From: Oscillospiraceae bacterium
GTDB taxonomy: Bacteria; Bacillota_A; Clostridia; Oscillospirales; Oscillospiraceae
DNA: 22,353 bases
Direction: 5' to 3'
Assembly (NCBI GenBank): GCA_024690695.1
Contig: JAILOS010000121.1
Location: forward strand, 1 to 22,353
Part shown: in pieces, positions 13,946 through 21,322 of the stretch
Position numbering within the stretch: the first letter of the stretch is position 1
How the letters are laid out: every line of letters begins with the position of its first letter
Notes under the pieces: generated by a model
Told to the model about the DNA's origin: nothing
The model's input: only the letters and a program-made list of their open reading frames with translations
Databases searched by the model: none
Translations under genes and position numbers: made by a program

Positions 13946-15304
13946 TTATTTTCCGACGCAGAAGCGGGAGAAGATGCGCTCCGTTACGTCCTCGCGCACG
14001 CTGCGCCCGCTCAGCTCGCCCAGCGCGGCCATCGCGCCCTCGGTCTCCGTCAGCACGACGTCGGGCGTGGCGAACGCGGCCATGGCCTCCTCCGCCGAGC
14101 GCAGATACTCGGCCGCGCGGCGGATCGCCTCGGTCTGGCGGGCGTTCGTGAGGATCTCGCCCGCCGGGACGGCAGGCAGCGGGAACAGCGCTTCGATTGC
14201 CCGCTGCAGCTCGTCCAGCCCCTCGCCGCGCAGCGCGCTCACGGTGACCTGCGGGAGAGCCGTGTCCAGGCGCTCAAGCCGCTGCGGCAGGTCGGTTTTC
14301 GACAGCACGGCCACGGCCTTCGGCGCCTGCTCGGCCAGACGCAGGATCGCGCGGTCCTCCTCGGTGAAGGGCACGCTCGCGTCGAACACGGCCAGCACGA
14401 GCTCAGCCTGCTCGGCAGCCTGCCGGCTCCGTTCCACGCCGAGCCGCTCCACCTCGTCCGCCGTTTCGCGCAGGCCCGCCGTGTCCGTCAGGCGCAGGGT
14501 CAGCGCGCCGAGACGCAGCTTCTCCTCCACGGTGTCCCGCGTCGTCCCCGGAACCGCCGTGACGATCGCCCGGTCGTAGCCGAGCAGGGCGTTGAGCAGG
14601 GAGCTCTTGCCGGCGTTCGGCCGGCCGATGATCGCCGCCGGCAGGCCGCTCTTCAGCAGCCGCCCGCGCCCGCTGCTGTCCAGCAGCCGCTCAAGCTCGT
14701 CCAGCGCGCCGCGCAGGGTGCCGCGGTAGGCGGTCAGTTGAAAATCCTCGATATCCTCGTCCGGGTAATCCAGCACGGCGTGGTAGTGCGCGCTGATCTC
14801 GCCCAGCGCGGCGTAGATCGCCTCGGTCCGGCTTCGAAGCGCGCCGGACAGCTGACCGGCCGCGTTTCGCATGGCCTCCTCGCTCTCCGCGTCGATCAGG
14901 TCGGCCACGGCCTCCGCTTCGGTCAGCTCCAGACGGCCGTTGAGAAAAGCCCGGCGCGTAAACTCGCCCGGCCCGGCCTGGCGGGCGCCGAGCGCGAAGC
15001 AGCTCTCCAGCGCGGCGCGCAGCACGACGGGGGAGCCGTGGCACTGCAGCTCCGCAGTATCCTCGCCGGTATAGCTGTTCGGCGCGCGGCTGACGGTGCA
15101 CAGGCAGCAGTCGATCAGCCTTCCCTGCGCGTCGAAGAGCGAGCCGTAGACGAGGCGGCGGCTCTCCTGCGCGCGCATCTCCGAGCCGTCCGCCGGACGG
15201 AAGAGCCGGCTGACGAGCGCGATCGCATCCGGCCCGGAAAGCCGGACGATCCCTATGGCGGCCACCTGAGCGCCGGTGGCGACGGCGGCAATCGTATCGG
15301 TCAT
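13946..15304 (-). CDS. mnmE: tRNA uridine-5-carboxymethylaminomethyl modification GTPase
   Basis: Works with MnmG to modify wobble U34 in tRNAs reading two-codon boxes. The 452 residues comprise a formyl-THF-binding N-terminal domain (about 1-120), a helical domain and an inserted G domain: GRPNAGKS (227-234), TTRDT (254-258), DTAG (274-277) and SKTD (335-338). The C-terminal CxGK motif, FCVGK, carries the conserved Cys449. The G4 box reads SKTD rather than NKxD, a mild variant. ATG 15304 is preceded by GGAGTG with 9-nt spacing, which starts right at the base of a 16-bp hairpin, so mnmE has no visible promoter of its own. Confidence 0.96.
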   Translation of the reverse strand: MTDTIAAVATGAQVAAIGIVRLSGPDAIALVSRLFRPADGSEMRAQESRRLVYGSLFDAQGRLIDCCLCTVSRAPNSYTGEDTAELQCHGSPVVLRAALESCFALGARQAGPGEFTRRAFLNGRLELTEAEAVADLIDAESEEAMRNAAGQLSGALRSRTEAIYAALGEISAHYHAVLDYPDEDIEDFQLTAYRGTLRGALDELERLLDSSGRGRLLKSGLPAAIIGRPNAGKSSLLNALLGYDRAIVTAVPGTTRDTVEEKLRLGALTLRLTDTAGLRETADEVERLGVERSRQAAEQAELVLAVFDASVPFTEEDRAILRLAEQAPKAVAVLSKTDLPQRLERLDTALPQVTVSALRGEGLDELQRAIEALFPLPAVPAGEILTNARQTEAIRRAAEYLRSAEEAMAAFATPDVVLTETEGAMAALGELSGRSVREDVTERIFSRFCVGK

Positions 15305-15317
15305 GGCGTTTCACTCC

Positions 15318-15372
15318 AAAAGCCGATCATTCCGGGACGCGGAGTTTGCCGCGCTCGGAATGATCGGCTTTT
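15318..15372. terminator. 16-bp perfect hairpin between rex and mnmE
   Basis: AAAAGCCGATCATTCC (15318-15333) and its exact complement (15357-15372) enclose a 23-nt loop that holds a further GCGG/CCGC stem. On the minus strand it ends in CTTTT, fitting a terminator or attenuator after rex. The stem ends one base before the mnmE SD, so read-through is needed to express mnmE unless a promoter lies within rex. Confidence 0.75.
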
Positions 15373-15386
15373 CTGGTCCTTTCGGT

Positions 15387-16079
15387 TTATAATCCGGCTT
15401 TGGCTGCCCGCTCGGCCCGGGCGGCCCGGCTGGCGATCTCGTCCTTCCGTTCCGCCACGTAATAGCTCAGCGAGAGCAGGCTGTCCGAAAAATGGACGTT
15501 TTCCACGATGACGTCGCTGTTCGGCTCCGTCAGCTCCACGTTGGTGAAATTCCAGAACGCGCGCACGCCGCAGGCGATCAGCCGGTTGGCGACGCGCACG
15601 GCGGCCTCCTTCGGAACGGACAGCACCGCCACGTCCACGGGATTGTCGGCCAGATAGCTCTCAAGCCCGTCGGCGTCCAGAATCGGGACGCCGTTGAATT
15701 CGGTGCCAATCAGCTCCGGATTGATCTCAAAAGCGGCCTTCAGACGGAAGCCCCACTCGTCGAAGCAGAAGTTTTCGATCAGCGCGCGGCCGATGTTGCC
15801 CACGCCGACCAGCACGGCGGAGAAGCCCCGGTCGGCGCCGAGGATGCCGGCGATCTCCTCGCGGAGCGCGGCGACGTTATAGCCGTAGCCCTGCTGGCCG
15901 AATTCGCCGAAGCAGCTGAAGTCCTGCCGGATCTGCGAGGGCGTGAGTCCGAGCTGCTGTCCCAGATCGAAGGAGGAGATCCGGCTGACGCCGGTCTCCG
16001 CCAGCTCGTCCAGGTGCCGCAGATAGCGGGGCAGACGCCGGATCACGTTGTTCGATACCTTGACACGCTTCAAATCCAT
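15387..16079 (-). CDS. rex: Redox-sensing transcriptional repressor Rex
   Basis: Binds DNA when NADH/NAD+ is low and releases it when NADH accumulates, controlling fermentation and anaerobic respiration genes. The 230 residues have an N-terminal winged helix (about 1-78; TPSQIRQDFSCFGEFGQQGYGY is the recognition helix and wing, residues 46-67), a Rossmann domain with GVGNIG (92-97) and a C-terminal helix for domain-swapped dimerisation. AGGGAG lies very close to the ATG. It has its own promoter, and mnmE follows beyond the hairpin. No TTGTTAA-N4-TTAACAA type operator is seen at its own promoter. Confidence 0.96.
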   Translation of the reverse strand: MDLKRVKVSNNVIRRLPRYLRHLDELAETGVSRISSFDLGQQLGLTPSQIRQDFSCFGEFGQQGYGYNVAALREEIAGILGADRGFSAVLVGVGNIGRALIENFCFDEWGFRLKAAFEINPELIGTEFNGVPILDADGLESYLADNPVDVAVLSVPKEAAVRVANRLIACGVRAFWNFTNVELTEPNSDVIVENVHFSDSLLSLSYYVAERKDEIASRAARAERAAKAGL

Positions 16080-16115
16080 CTCTCCCTGTCGCGCCTGTAT
16101 GCGCTTGTTGAAGAC

Positions 16116-16144
16116 AGTTTATCATATTTTTCCATGCGTTTCAA
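16116..16144 (-). promoter_or_regulatory. SigA-type promoter of rex
   Basis: Minus strand TTGAAA (16144-16139, 5 of 6), a 17-bp spacer and TAAACT (16121-16116, 4 of 6). Start near 16109, leader about 30 nt. Confidence 0.65.
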
Positions 16145-16161
16145 GGAGAAAAACGGGGCAT

Positions 16162-16971
16162 TCAGGACAGGCCGAGCAGCGCAAGGATCTCTTCGGCGCT
16201 GCCGTCGATCCAGTAGAGGTTGTCGCCGTCGCCGCGGACGTAGAGCGCCGCTTCCCCGACGATCAGCAGATGGAGCTCGCGCTCCCCGTCCTCGTCCCGG
16301 CACAGCACGAAGTACTCCGCGTCCGGCGTCCGGTCGGGAAGATAGGAGCGTACGGTGAGCTTTTCCAGCAGCTGTTTGCTGGCTTCCTCGCCGAGGACGA
16401 TCCGGTCTTCCCCGAAGTCGTAGGCCGCGCCGCCGGCCGTCTCCTCGGATTCCGCCGGTTCGCGCACGGCTTCGACCGAATCCGCCGGCGCGCAGTCCTG
16501 CGAAACCGGGCCGGCGTCGCCGCGTGCCCTGGACTGATTGGAAACGCCCTCCGTCACGGCCTCAAAGGCCGCCATCGGCAGATCGGCGGATTTTTCCGCC
16601 CGCGAGGAGCGGACGTCATCACGGTCTTTCTGCAGGAAGCGCGCGCTGCCGAGCCCAACGGCGACGATCAGCGCGAAGCACGCGGCGATCGCCAGCAGCG
16701 GGCGCCAGCGGCGCATCCGGGCGTTCGCGGCGCGGTTTTTCTCGCGGAGGCTCTCCCGGCGGATCGCGGCCATCATGTTTTCGTGCAGGCCCTCCGGCAG
16801 CTCCCCGGCTTCGGAGCCGAGCTCCTCGGATACGGAGCGGAACGCCACGTACAGCGCGGCGCATTCGGAGCAGCTCTCCACGTGAGCGGCGAGCTCGCCG
16901 CGTTCTTCCTTCGTCAGATCTCCGTCGATCAGACGGCTGATCATTTCCTGATAACGATCGCAATCAGTCAT
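16162..16971 (-). CDS. Zinc-finger (ZAS/zf-HC2) transmembrane anti-sigma factor
   Basis: The 269-residue product starts MTDCDRYQ and has the anti-sigma zinc motif His30-x3-Cys34-x2-Cys37, plus Cys4. One membrane segment follows (about 90-110), then an acidic, low-complexity extracytoplasmic stretch and a small C-terminal domain. Such proteins hold an ECF sigma factor at the membrane until an envelope signal inactivates them. The frame extends to 16992, but GGAGGTGA selects the ATG at 16971. It overlaps the sigma gene by 8 nt, the usual arrangement for a cognate pair. The activating signal cannot be read from sequence. Confidence 0.88.
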   Translation of the reverse strand: MTDCDRYQEMISRLIDGDLTKEERGELAAHVESCSECAALYVAFRSVSEELGSEAGELPEGLHENMMAAIRRESLREKNRAANARMRRWRPLLAIAACFALIVAVGLGSARFLQKDRDDVRSSRAEKSADLPMAAFEAVTEGVSNQSRARGDAGPVSQDCAPADSVEAVREPAESEETAGGAAYDFGEDRIVLGEEASKQLLEKLTVRSYLPDRTPDAEYFVLCRDEDGERELHLLIVGEAALYVRGDGDNLYWIDGSAEEILALLGLS

Positions 16972-17587
16972 GGCGTTCACCTCCTTCCGCATACTTAGAC
17001 GCTATCGGATCGGGAAGGTTCCCGTCCTCCAGCAAAAAGGCGCACAGTCTTTTTCGCGCGCGGAAAATGCGCGATTTCACGGTTCCGGGCTCCAGCTGCA
17101 GCACCTCGCCGATCTCCTCGTAGCTCAGTCCCTGCAGCTCGCGCAGCAGCAGGATCTGCCGCGCCTGCTCGGGGAGCTGCCGCAGCCCTCGCTGCACGGC
17201 CTCGCGCGTGAGCTTCTGCTCCAGCAGCCGCTCCGGCGAGAGGCTCTCGTCCGGTACGGCCAGCTCCTCGGCCTCGCCCTCGTCGTCCTCCGCCGTCAGC
17301 GACTGCTCGGGGCGGCGTTTTCGCTGCCGCAGCAGGTCCAGACAGAGGTTCGAGGCGATGCGGTAGAGCCACACGGAAAACTTGCTGTCGCCCCGAAAGG
17401 AGGACAGCGAACGATAGGCCTTCAGAAAGGTCTCCTGCGTGACGTCCTCGGCGTCCTGCGCGTTCGAGAGCGTGCGCAGCGCGAGGGCATAGACGTTTTT
17501 TTCATAGGCGAGCATCAGCGGCTCGAAGGCCTCCGCGTCGCCGGAAAGCACCTTCCGGATACAGCGGAGCTCCTGTTCGGGGGTCAA
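16964..17587 (-). CDS. ECF-type RNA polymerase sigma factor (SigW-like)
   Basis: The 207-residue protein has sigma region 2 (about 22-90, with DAEDVTQETFLKAYRSL and the WLYRIASNLCLDLLRQ helix) and region 4 (about 135-190, with LSYEEIGEVLQLEPGTVKSR as helix-turn-helix), joined by an acidic linker. There is no region 1 or 3, so it is an ECF factor. The start is TTG at 17587 behind GGGAGGG; the next Met is well inside region 2. It lies 22 nt after dusB and overlaps its anti-sigma gene. No ECF-type GGAAC/CGTC autoregulatory promoter was found in front, so it appears to be expressed from the upstream operon. Confidence 0.92.
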   Translation of the reverse strand: MTPEQELRCIRKVLSGDAEAFEPLMLAYEKNVYALALRTLSNAQDAEDVTQETFLKAYRSLSSFRGDSKFSVWLYRIASNLCLDLLRQRKRRPEQSLTAEDDEGEAEELAVPDESLSPERLLEQKLTREAVQRGLRQLPEQARQILLLRELQGLSYEEIGEVLQLEPGTVKSRIFRARKRLCAFLLEDGNLPDPIASKYAEGGERHD

Positions 17588-17609
17588 GAGGATCCCTCCC
17601 TTCTTTGTC

Positions 17610-18581
17610 TCAGCACAGATCCCGTTTGATGTTTTTCGCGATGCGCCGGATCGCCTCCAGCGATTCCACCCGCACCAGCTCCTGCCGGTAAGCCCCGCTG
17701 TAGGGGACGCCGTGGAGGTACCAGGGGAGCTGATGGCGCGCCTCCATGCAGGCGAGACGCTCGCCCGTGACGGAGGCCAGCAGCTCGATCTGCCCCACGG
17801 CGGCGTCGATCCGCTCGTCCAGCGGGGGCGGGGGCGGAGCGTCCAGCCCGCGCAGCACGGCGTCGGCCTGCCGGAAAAGCCAGGGGTTTCCGAAGCAGCC
17901 GCGCCCGATCATCACCAGGTCGCAGCCGGTGTAGCGCAGGATATGCGCGGCGTCCTCCGCGCTGAACACGTCGCCGTTGGCGGCGACGGGGATGCGCACG
18001 GCCCGCTTGACCTCGCGCAGGATATCCCAGTCGGCGCGGCCGGCGTACATCTGCGCGCGGGTGCGCCCGTGGACGGCGAGCGCGGAAGCGCCCGCCTGCT
18101 CGAGCACCCGGGCGAATTCCACGGCGTTGACGCTGCCGCCGTCCCAGCCCTTGCGGAACTTCACGGTCACGGGCTTGTCCACGGCGCGGCAGACGGCCTC
18201 GACGATGCGTCCGGCGAGCTCCGGGTCGCGCATCAGCGCCGAGCCGTCGCCGGCCTTGACGATCTTGCCGACCGGGCAGCCCATGTTGATATCCACGAGC
18301 TCCGCGCCGCTGAGCACCAGCGCGAGCTGTGCGGCCTCCGCCATCACCTCCGGCTCGTGACCGAAGATCTGCACGGCGAAGGGCGTCTCGTCCGGCGGCG
18401 AATAGAGGAGCGCGCGGGTCTTTTCGTCGCGGTAGACCAGCGCCTTCGCGCTGACCATCTCCGAGGTCGTCAGCGCGGCGCCCTGCTCGCGGCAGAGGCG
18501 GCGGAAGGCGAAATCTGTCACGCCCGCCATCGGCGCCAGCACGGCGCGGCCGGAGAGAGTAACGCTTCCGATGCTTACCAT
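17610..18581 (-). CDS. dusB: tRNA-dihydrouridine synthase, DusB family
   Basis: An FMN- and NADPH-dependent enzyme reducing uridine to dihydrouridine in the tRNA D-loop. The 323 residues include PMAGVTD (17-23) at the FMN site, NMGCP with catalytic Cys102, VTVKFRKGWD, HGRTRAQMY, ANGDVFS and MIGRGCFGNPWLF, in the normal order. The frame extends to 18734, but the extension is the other-frame end of exoA. MVSIGSVTL at 18581 fits the family and overlaps the exoA stop by 7 nt. SD is weak, so translation is probably coupled to exoA. Confidence 0.95.
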   Translation of the reverse strand: MVSIGSVTLSGRAVLAPMAGVTDFAFRRLCREQGAALTTSEMVSAKALVYRDEKTRALLYSPPDETPFAVQIFGHEPEVMAEAAQLALVLSGAELVDINMGCPVGKIVKAGDGSALMRDPELAGRIVEAVCRAVDKPVTVKFRKGWDGGSVNAVEFARVLEQAGASALAVHGRTRAQMYAGRADWDILREVKRAVRIPVAANGDVFSAEDAAHILRYTGCDLVMIGRGCFGNPWLFRQADAVLRGLDAPPPPPLDERIDAAVGQIELLASVTGERLACMEARHQLPWYLHGVPYSGAYRQELVRVESLEAIRRIAKNIKRDLC

Positions 18582-19330
18582 GTCAGCTCGAGCCCCACGG
18601 GGCAGTGGTCGGAGCCCATGATCTCGGGGAGGATAAAGGCCTCCCGGATATTCCCGCGCAGCCGGTCGGACACGACGAAGTAGTCGATCCGCCAGCCGAC
18701 GTTGCGCTCTCTGGCCGCGGCGCGGTAGCTCCACCAGGAGTAGGCGTCCGCCCGGTCGGGATAGAGCCAGCGGAAGCTGTCGGTAAAGCCGGCGGCCAGC
18801 AGCTCGGTGAATTTGGCGCGCTCCTCGTCGGAGAAGCCGGGATTGCCGACGTTGCTCTTCGGATTTTTCAGGTCGATCTCCTCGTGGGCCACGTTCATGT
18901 CGCCGCAGGCGATCACGGGCTTGACCCGGTCGAGCTCCTGCAGATAGGCGCGGAAGGCGTCCTCCCAGCGCATGCGGTAATCCAGCCGCCGCAGACCGTC
19001 CTGCGCGTTCGGCGTGTAGACGCAGACGAGGAAGAAATCCTCGTATTCCAGCGTCACGGCGCGGCCCTCGGCGTCGTGCTCGGGCAGGCCGAGGTTATAG
19101 CGCACGGACAGCGGCGGATGCTTCGTAAAGATCACGGTGCCGGAATAGCCCTTTTTCTCGGCGTAGCTCCAGTAGCTCTGATAGCCGGGGAAGTCCAGCT
19201 CGATCTGCCCGGCCTGCAGCTTGGTCTCCTGCAGGCAAACGAAATCGGCGTCCAGAGCCTGAAAGATTTCTTCGAAGCCCTTTTTCATCACGGCGCGCAG
19301 GCCGTTGACGTTCCAGGAAATGAATTTCAT
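18575..19330 (-). CDS. exoA: Exodeoxyribonuclease III / AP endonuclease
   Basis: A base-excision-repair enzyme cutting 5' to abasic sites, with 3'-phosphodiesterase and exonuclease activity. The 251 residues match B. subtilis ExoA in length. Motifs: ISWNVNGLRA (Asn7, Asn9), LQETK (Glu35), GYSGTVIFTK, GDMNVAHEEIDL and the C-terminal SDHCPV with the catalytic Asp-His. A frame opens further upstream, but GAGGA spaced for the ATG at 19330 (MKFISWN) fixes the start. It lies 10 nt after the GNAT gene and overlaps dusB. Confidence 0.96.
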   Translation of the reverse strand: MKFISWNVNGLRAVMKKGFEEIFQALDADFVCLQETKLQAGQIELDFPGYQSYWSYAEKKGYSGTVIFTKHPPLSVRYNLGLPEHDAEGRAVTLEYEDFFLVCVYTPNAQDGLRRLDYRMRWEDAFRAYLQELDRVKPVIACGDMNVAHEEIDLKNPKSNVGNPGFSDEERAKFTELLAAGFTDSFRWLYPDRADAYSWWSYRAAARERNVGWRIDYFVVSDRLRGNIREAFILPEIMGSDHCPVGLELTW

Positions 19331-19340
19331 CGCTCGTTCC

Positions 19341-19787
19341 TCACAGTTCATATCGGTAAATGCAGGCGTGGGTGCAGCGCCGGTCCCGCCGCATATCGTT
19401 GTCCTCCGGCAGCTCGGCGATCTCCAGCAGCTTCCCGCCGAGCCGCTCGCAGGTGCGGCGGGAGGGGAGATTGTCGGGGCTGCAGGTAATGTACAGATAA
19501 GTCATCCCGAGCCGCCTCGCAAGCTCGAACAGCAGGCGGCAGGCTTTTTCGGCAAGGCGGCGGCCCCGGCAGTCGGGAAAGATCCCGTAGCCGATGTTGC
19601 CGCCGTAATAGAGCTTTTCGTTGTGGCCGACGCGCAGATCGCAGCGGCCCATGACCGTCCCGTCCGGATCGCAGATGCTGAAGTGACAGGCGGGCACGAG
19701 CTCCCGTTCGGGGTCGGCCTCCGAGCTGCGGTCAAGCCGGAGGAAGAACTCGTCGGTTCTCAGAAAGGAGGCGTCCGGTATGTCCAT
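19341..19787 (-). CDS. GNAT-family N-acetyltransferase
   Basis: A 148-residue single-domain protein with the GNAT core: beta strands around CHFSICDPDGTVMGRCDLRV, the 'GNIGYGIFPDCRGRRLAEKA' acetyl-CoA-binding loop (Arg-Gly-Arg-x-x-Ala, about residues 64-83) and the CSPDNLPSRRTCERLGGK segment usual before the final strands. It resembles the RimJ/RimL-like group that acetylates amines, but the substrate is not recognisable. GAGGTGA precedes the ATG at 19787, 3 nt after the trmB-GNAT stop, so the two acetyltransferase domains are encoded back to back. Confidence 0.88.
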   Translation of the reverse strand: MDIPDASFLRTDEFFLRLDRSSEADPERELVPACHFSICDPDGTVMGRCDLRVGHNEKLYYGGNIGYGIFPDCRGRRLAEKACRLLFELARRLGMTYLYITCSPDNLPSRRTCERLGGKLLEIAELPEDNDMRRDRRCTHACIYRYEL

Positions 19788-19790
19788 GCT

Positions 19791-21014
19791 TCACCTCGCC
19801 GCATCCAGGGCCGCGTACGCTTCCTTCGTCAGGCGGTAGTATTTGAGATGCTCGTCCTCGGAGACGAGGCGGAAGCCGAGCTTCTCCAGCACGTGCTGGC
19901 TGCGGGCGTTTGCGCGCAGCGTGTCGGCCAGTACCGTCTCCATGCCGAGCTCCTCAAACGCAATGCGAAGCGCGAGCCGTTCGGCCGCCGTGCCGTAGCC
20001 CTTGTTTTTGACCGTGTCGTTGACCAGCATGATGCCGAGCTCGCAGCTCTTTTTCTCCGGATCGACGTGCTTGAGAACGACTTCGCCGATCACCTCATCC
20101 CCCAGCAGGATGTAATAGGGCCGGTTGTCGGTCCGCTCCCGCCGCCTGTCGAAGCGGGCGTCTGCGGCGGCCTCGTCGTAGACGAAGGGGACCAGCTCGC
20201 TCGGGTCCTCAAACAGCGCCGGATCGTGCTCGAAAACCCGGTAAAAGGCGCGGCAGAGCTCCCTCGTGGAGGGCGCCAGGCGAAGCTCGGCGCCGCGTGC
20301 GGGCCGATAGCCCCGCGCGTCGGCAAGCGCCGCGTCGCGCAGCCGCGGCAGCGCCCCGTCGGCGGTCGTCTTCGTGTCGGCCGTCCGCGTTGCGACGAGG
20401 CGGTTGATGCGCACGCCCTGCTCGCAGAATTTCGCCTCGTAGTCGGTCATCACGCCGACGGGGCCGTTCGCGTGCAGATCCCGCGTCAGCTCCGAGACGG
20501 CCCAGCCTTCCGCCTCAAACTGCTTCAGCGACCAGTCGAAGAGCGGGCCGTTGTCGGTTTTGAAGCGGATCTGCCCGCCGAGCGTCAGCGCGTCGGCGTA
20601 CAGGCGCAGGAAGGAGGGCGCGGTCAGACGGAATTTGGCGTCGCGGCTCTTCGGCCAGGGGTCGCAGAAATTGATGAAGATCCGCTCGACCTCGCCCGGC
20701 GCAAAGAGCTCCGCGAGACGGGCGGCGTCGAAGTCCAGAAAACGGATGTTGTTCAGCCCCTGCTGCAGCGCGCGCTCCATCGCGATGATCATCGCGTCCG
20801 GGACCTTTTCCACGGCCACGAGCAGCGCGTCGGGGTTTTCGGCGGCGGTGCCTGCGGTAAAGCGGCCCTTGCCGCAGCCGAGCTCGAGCCACACGCGCCC
20901 GCAGGCGGGGAAGCTCTCCAGCCAGCGCCCGCGAAAAGCGGCGGGCTCGTCAATCAAAACGGCGGCGCATTTTTCCATCCGCGGGGAAAGATTGCGCCGT
21001 TTTCTCATTCTCAT
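19791..21014 (-). CDS. trmB: TrmB tRNA (guanine46-N7)-methyltransferase fused to a GNAT acetyltransferase domain
   Basis: Residues 1-212 are a complete TrmB: basic start MRMRKRRNLS, SAM motif LELGCGKGRF (43-52), INFCDPWPKSR (114-124, with the catalytic Asp-Pro-Trp-Pro) and VMTDYEAKF (188-196). It makes m7G46 in tRNA variable loops. After a linker (about 213-240), residues 245-400 are a GNAT domain with ELGIMLVNDTVKNKGYGTAA (acetyl-CoA loop around Gly339-Tyr340-Gly341) and NARSQHVLEKLGF. Typical bacterial TrmB is about 210-240 residues, so this is a true fusion in one frame with no stop between. The family-typical start MRMRK at 21014 is kept. It is first in the operon behind an extended -10 promoter. 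Confidence 0.92.
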   Translation of the reverse strand: MRMRKRRNLSPRMEKCAAVLIDEPAAFRGRWLESFPACGRVWLELGCGKGRFTAGTAAENPDALLVAVEKVPDAMIIAMERALQQGLNNIRFLDFDAARLAELFAPGEVERIFINFCDPWPKSRDAKFRLTAPSFLRLYADALTLGGQIRFKTDNGPLFDWSLKQFEAEGWAVSELTRDLHANGPVGVMTDYEAKFCEQGVRINRLVATRTADTKTTADGALPRLRDAALADARGYRPARGAELRLAPSTRELCRAFYRVFEHDPALFEDPSELVPFVYDEAAADARFDRRRERTDNRPYYILLGDEVIGEVVLKHVDPEKKSCELGIMLVNDTVKNKGYGTAAERLALRIAFEELGMETVLADTLRANARSQHVLEKLGFRLVSEDEHLKYYRLTKEAYAALDAAR

Positions 21015-21036
21015 GCCTGTTCACACTCCTGCCGAC

Positions 21037-21065
21037 AGCATATCACAAGCGCCGCAAAACATCAA
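21037..21065 (-). promoter_or_regulatory. Extended -10 promoter of the trmB-to-anti-sigma operon
   Basis: Minus strand TTGATG (21065-21060, 4 of 6), a 17-bp spacer ending in TGA and TATGCT (21042-21037, 4 of 6), giving an extended TGn -10. Start near 21030, leader about 16 nt. Confidence 0.6.
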
Positions 21066-21073
21066 GAAATCTC

Positions 21074-21102
21074 TTGCGTGCCGACAGAGGATGGAGTATA
21101 AT
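21074..21102 (+). promoter_or_regulatory. Promoter of tRNA-Pro
   Basis: TTGCGT (21074-21079), a 17-bp spacer and a perfect TATAAT (21097-21102). It is divergent from the trmB promoter, the two -35 elements being only 8 bp apart. Start near 21109, at the foot of the pre-tRNA leader hairpin. Confidence 0.65.
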
Positions 21103-21111
21103 AACACGGCA

Positions 21112-21145
21112 CCGGAGGGCGCAGCGCGCAGCGTGCGTCCTCCGG
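21112..21145 (+). other. 12-bp hairpin in the 5' leader of the tRNA-Pro precursor
   Basis: CCGGAGG (21112-21118) pairs with CCTCCGG (21139-21145), extended by five more pairs (one G-U), leaving a 10-nt loop. It ends 8 nt before the mature tRNA 5' end. It may insulate tRNA folding or affect RNase P access. Confidence 0.55.
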
Positions 21146-21153
21146 CGATACGT

Positions 21154-21229
21154 CCGGGTGTAGCGCAGTTGGTAGCGCGGGTGGTTTGGGACCATCAGGT
21201 CGGGGGTTCAAGTCCCTTCACTCGGACCA
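21154..21229 (+). tRNA. tRNA-Pro (anticodon TGG)
   Basis: All cloverleaf parts are visible. Acceptor 21154-21160 pairs with 21219-21225. D arm is GCGC-AGTTGGTA-GCGC. Anticodon stem 21180-21184 pairs with 21192-21196 around loop TTTGGGA, placing TGG at 21187-21189. T arm has loop TTCAAGT. The discriminator is A, and the CCA end is encoded. The 76-nt length is normal. Confidence 0.97.
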
Positions 21230-21241
21230 TTTCTTATAAAT

Positions 21242-21276
21242 GGACTCTGATTATGATACGATCAGGGTCCCTTTTT
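21242..21276 (+). terminator. Rho-independent terminator of tRNA-Pro
   Basis: A 10-bp stem (21242-21251 with 21261-21270, one G-U pair) and a 9-nt loop, followed by CTTTTTATAT. Confidence 0.85.
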
Positions 21277-21322
21277 ATATACGGCATACCGTGTATGAAA
21301 AGCAGTTGGAGAAAAATACACA

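Noticed and set aside
16095..16125. Possible Rex autoregulatory operator in the rex leader (TTGTTGAAGACAG).
   Set aside because: There is no second half-site with the right spacing, so the similarity is too weak.
17588..17680. ECF-type autoregulatory promoter before the sigma gene (GGAATC-like sequence).
   Set aside because: No matching CGTC/CGTA -10 at 16-17 bp. The sequence is ordinary dusB coding DNA.
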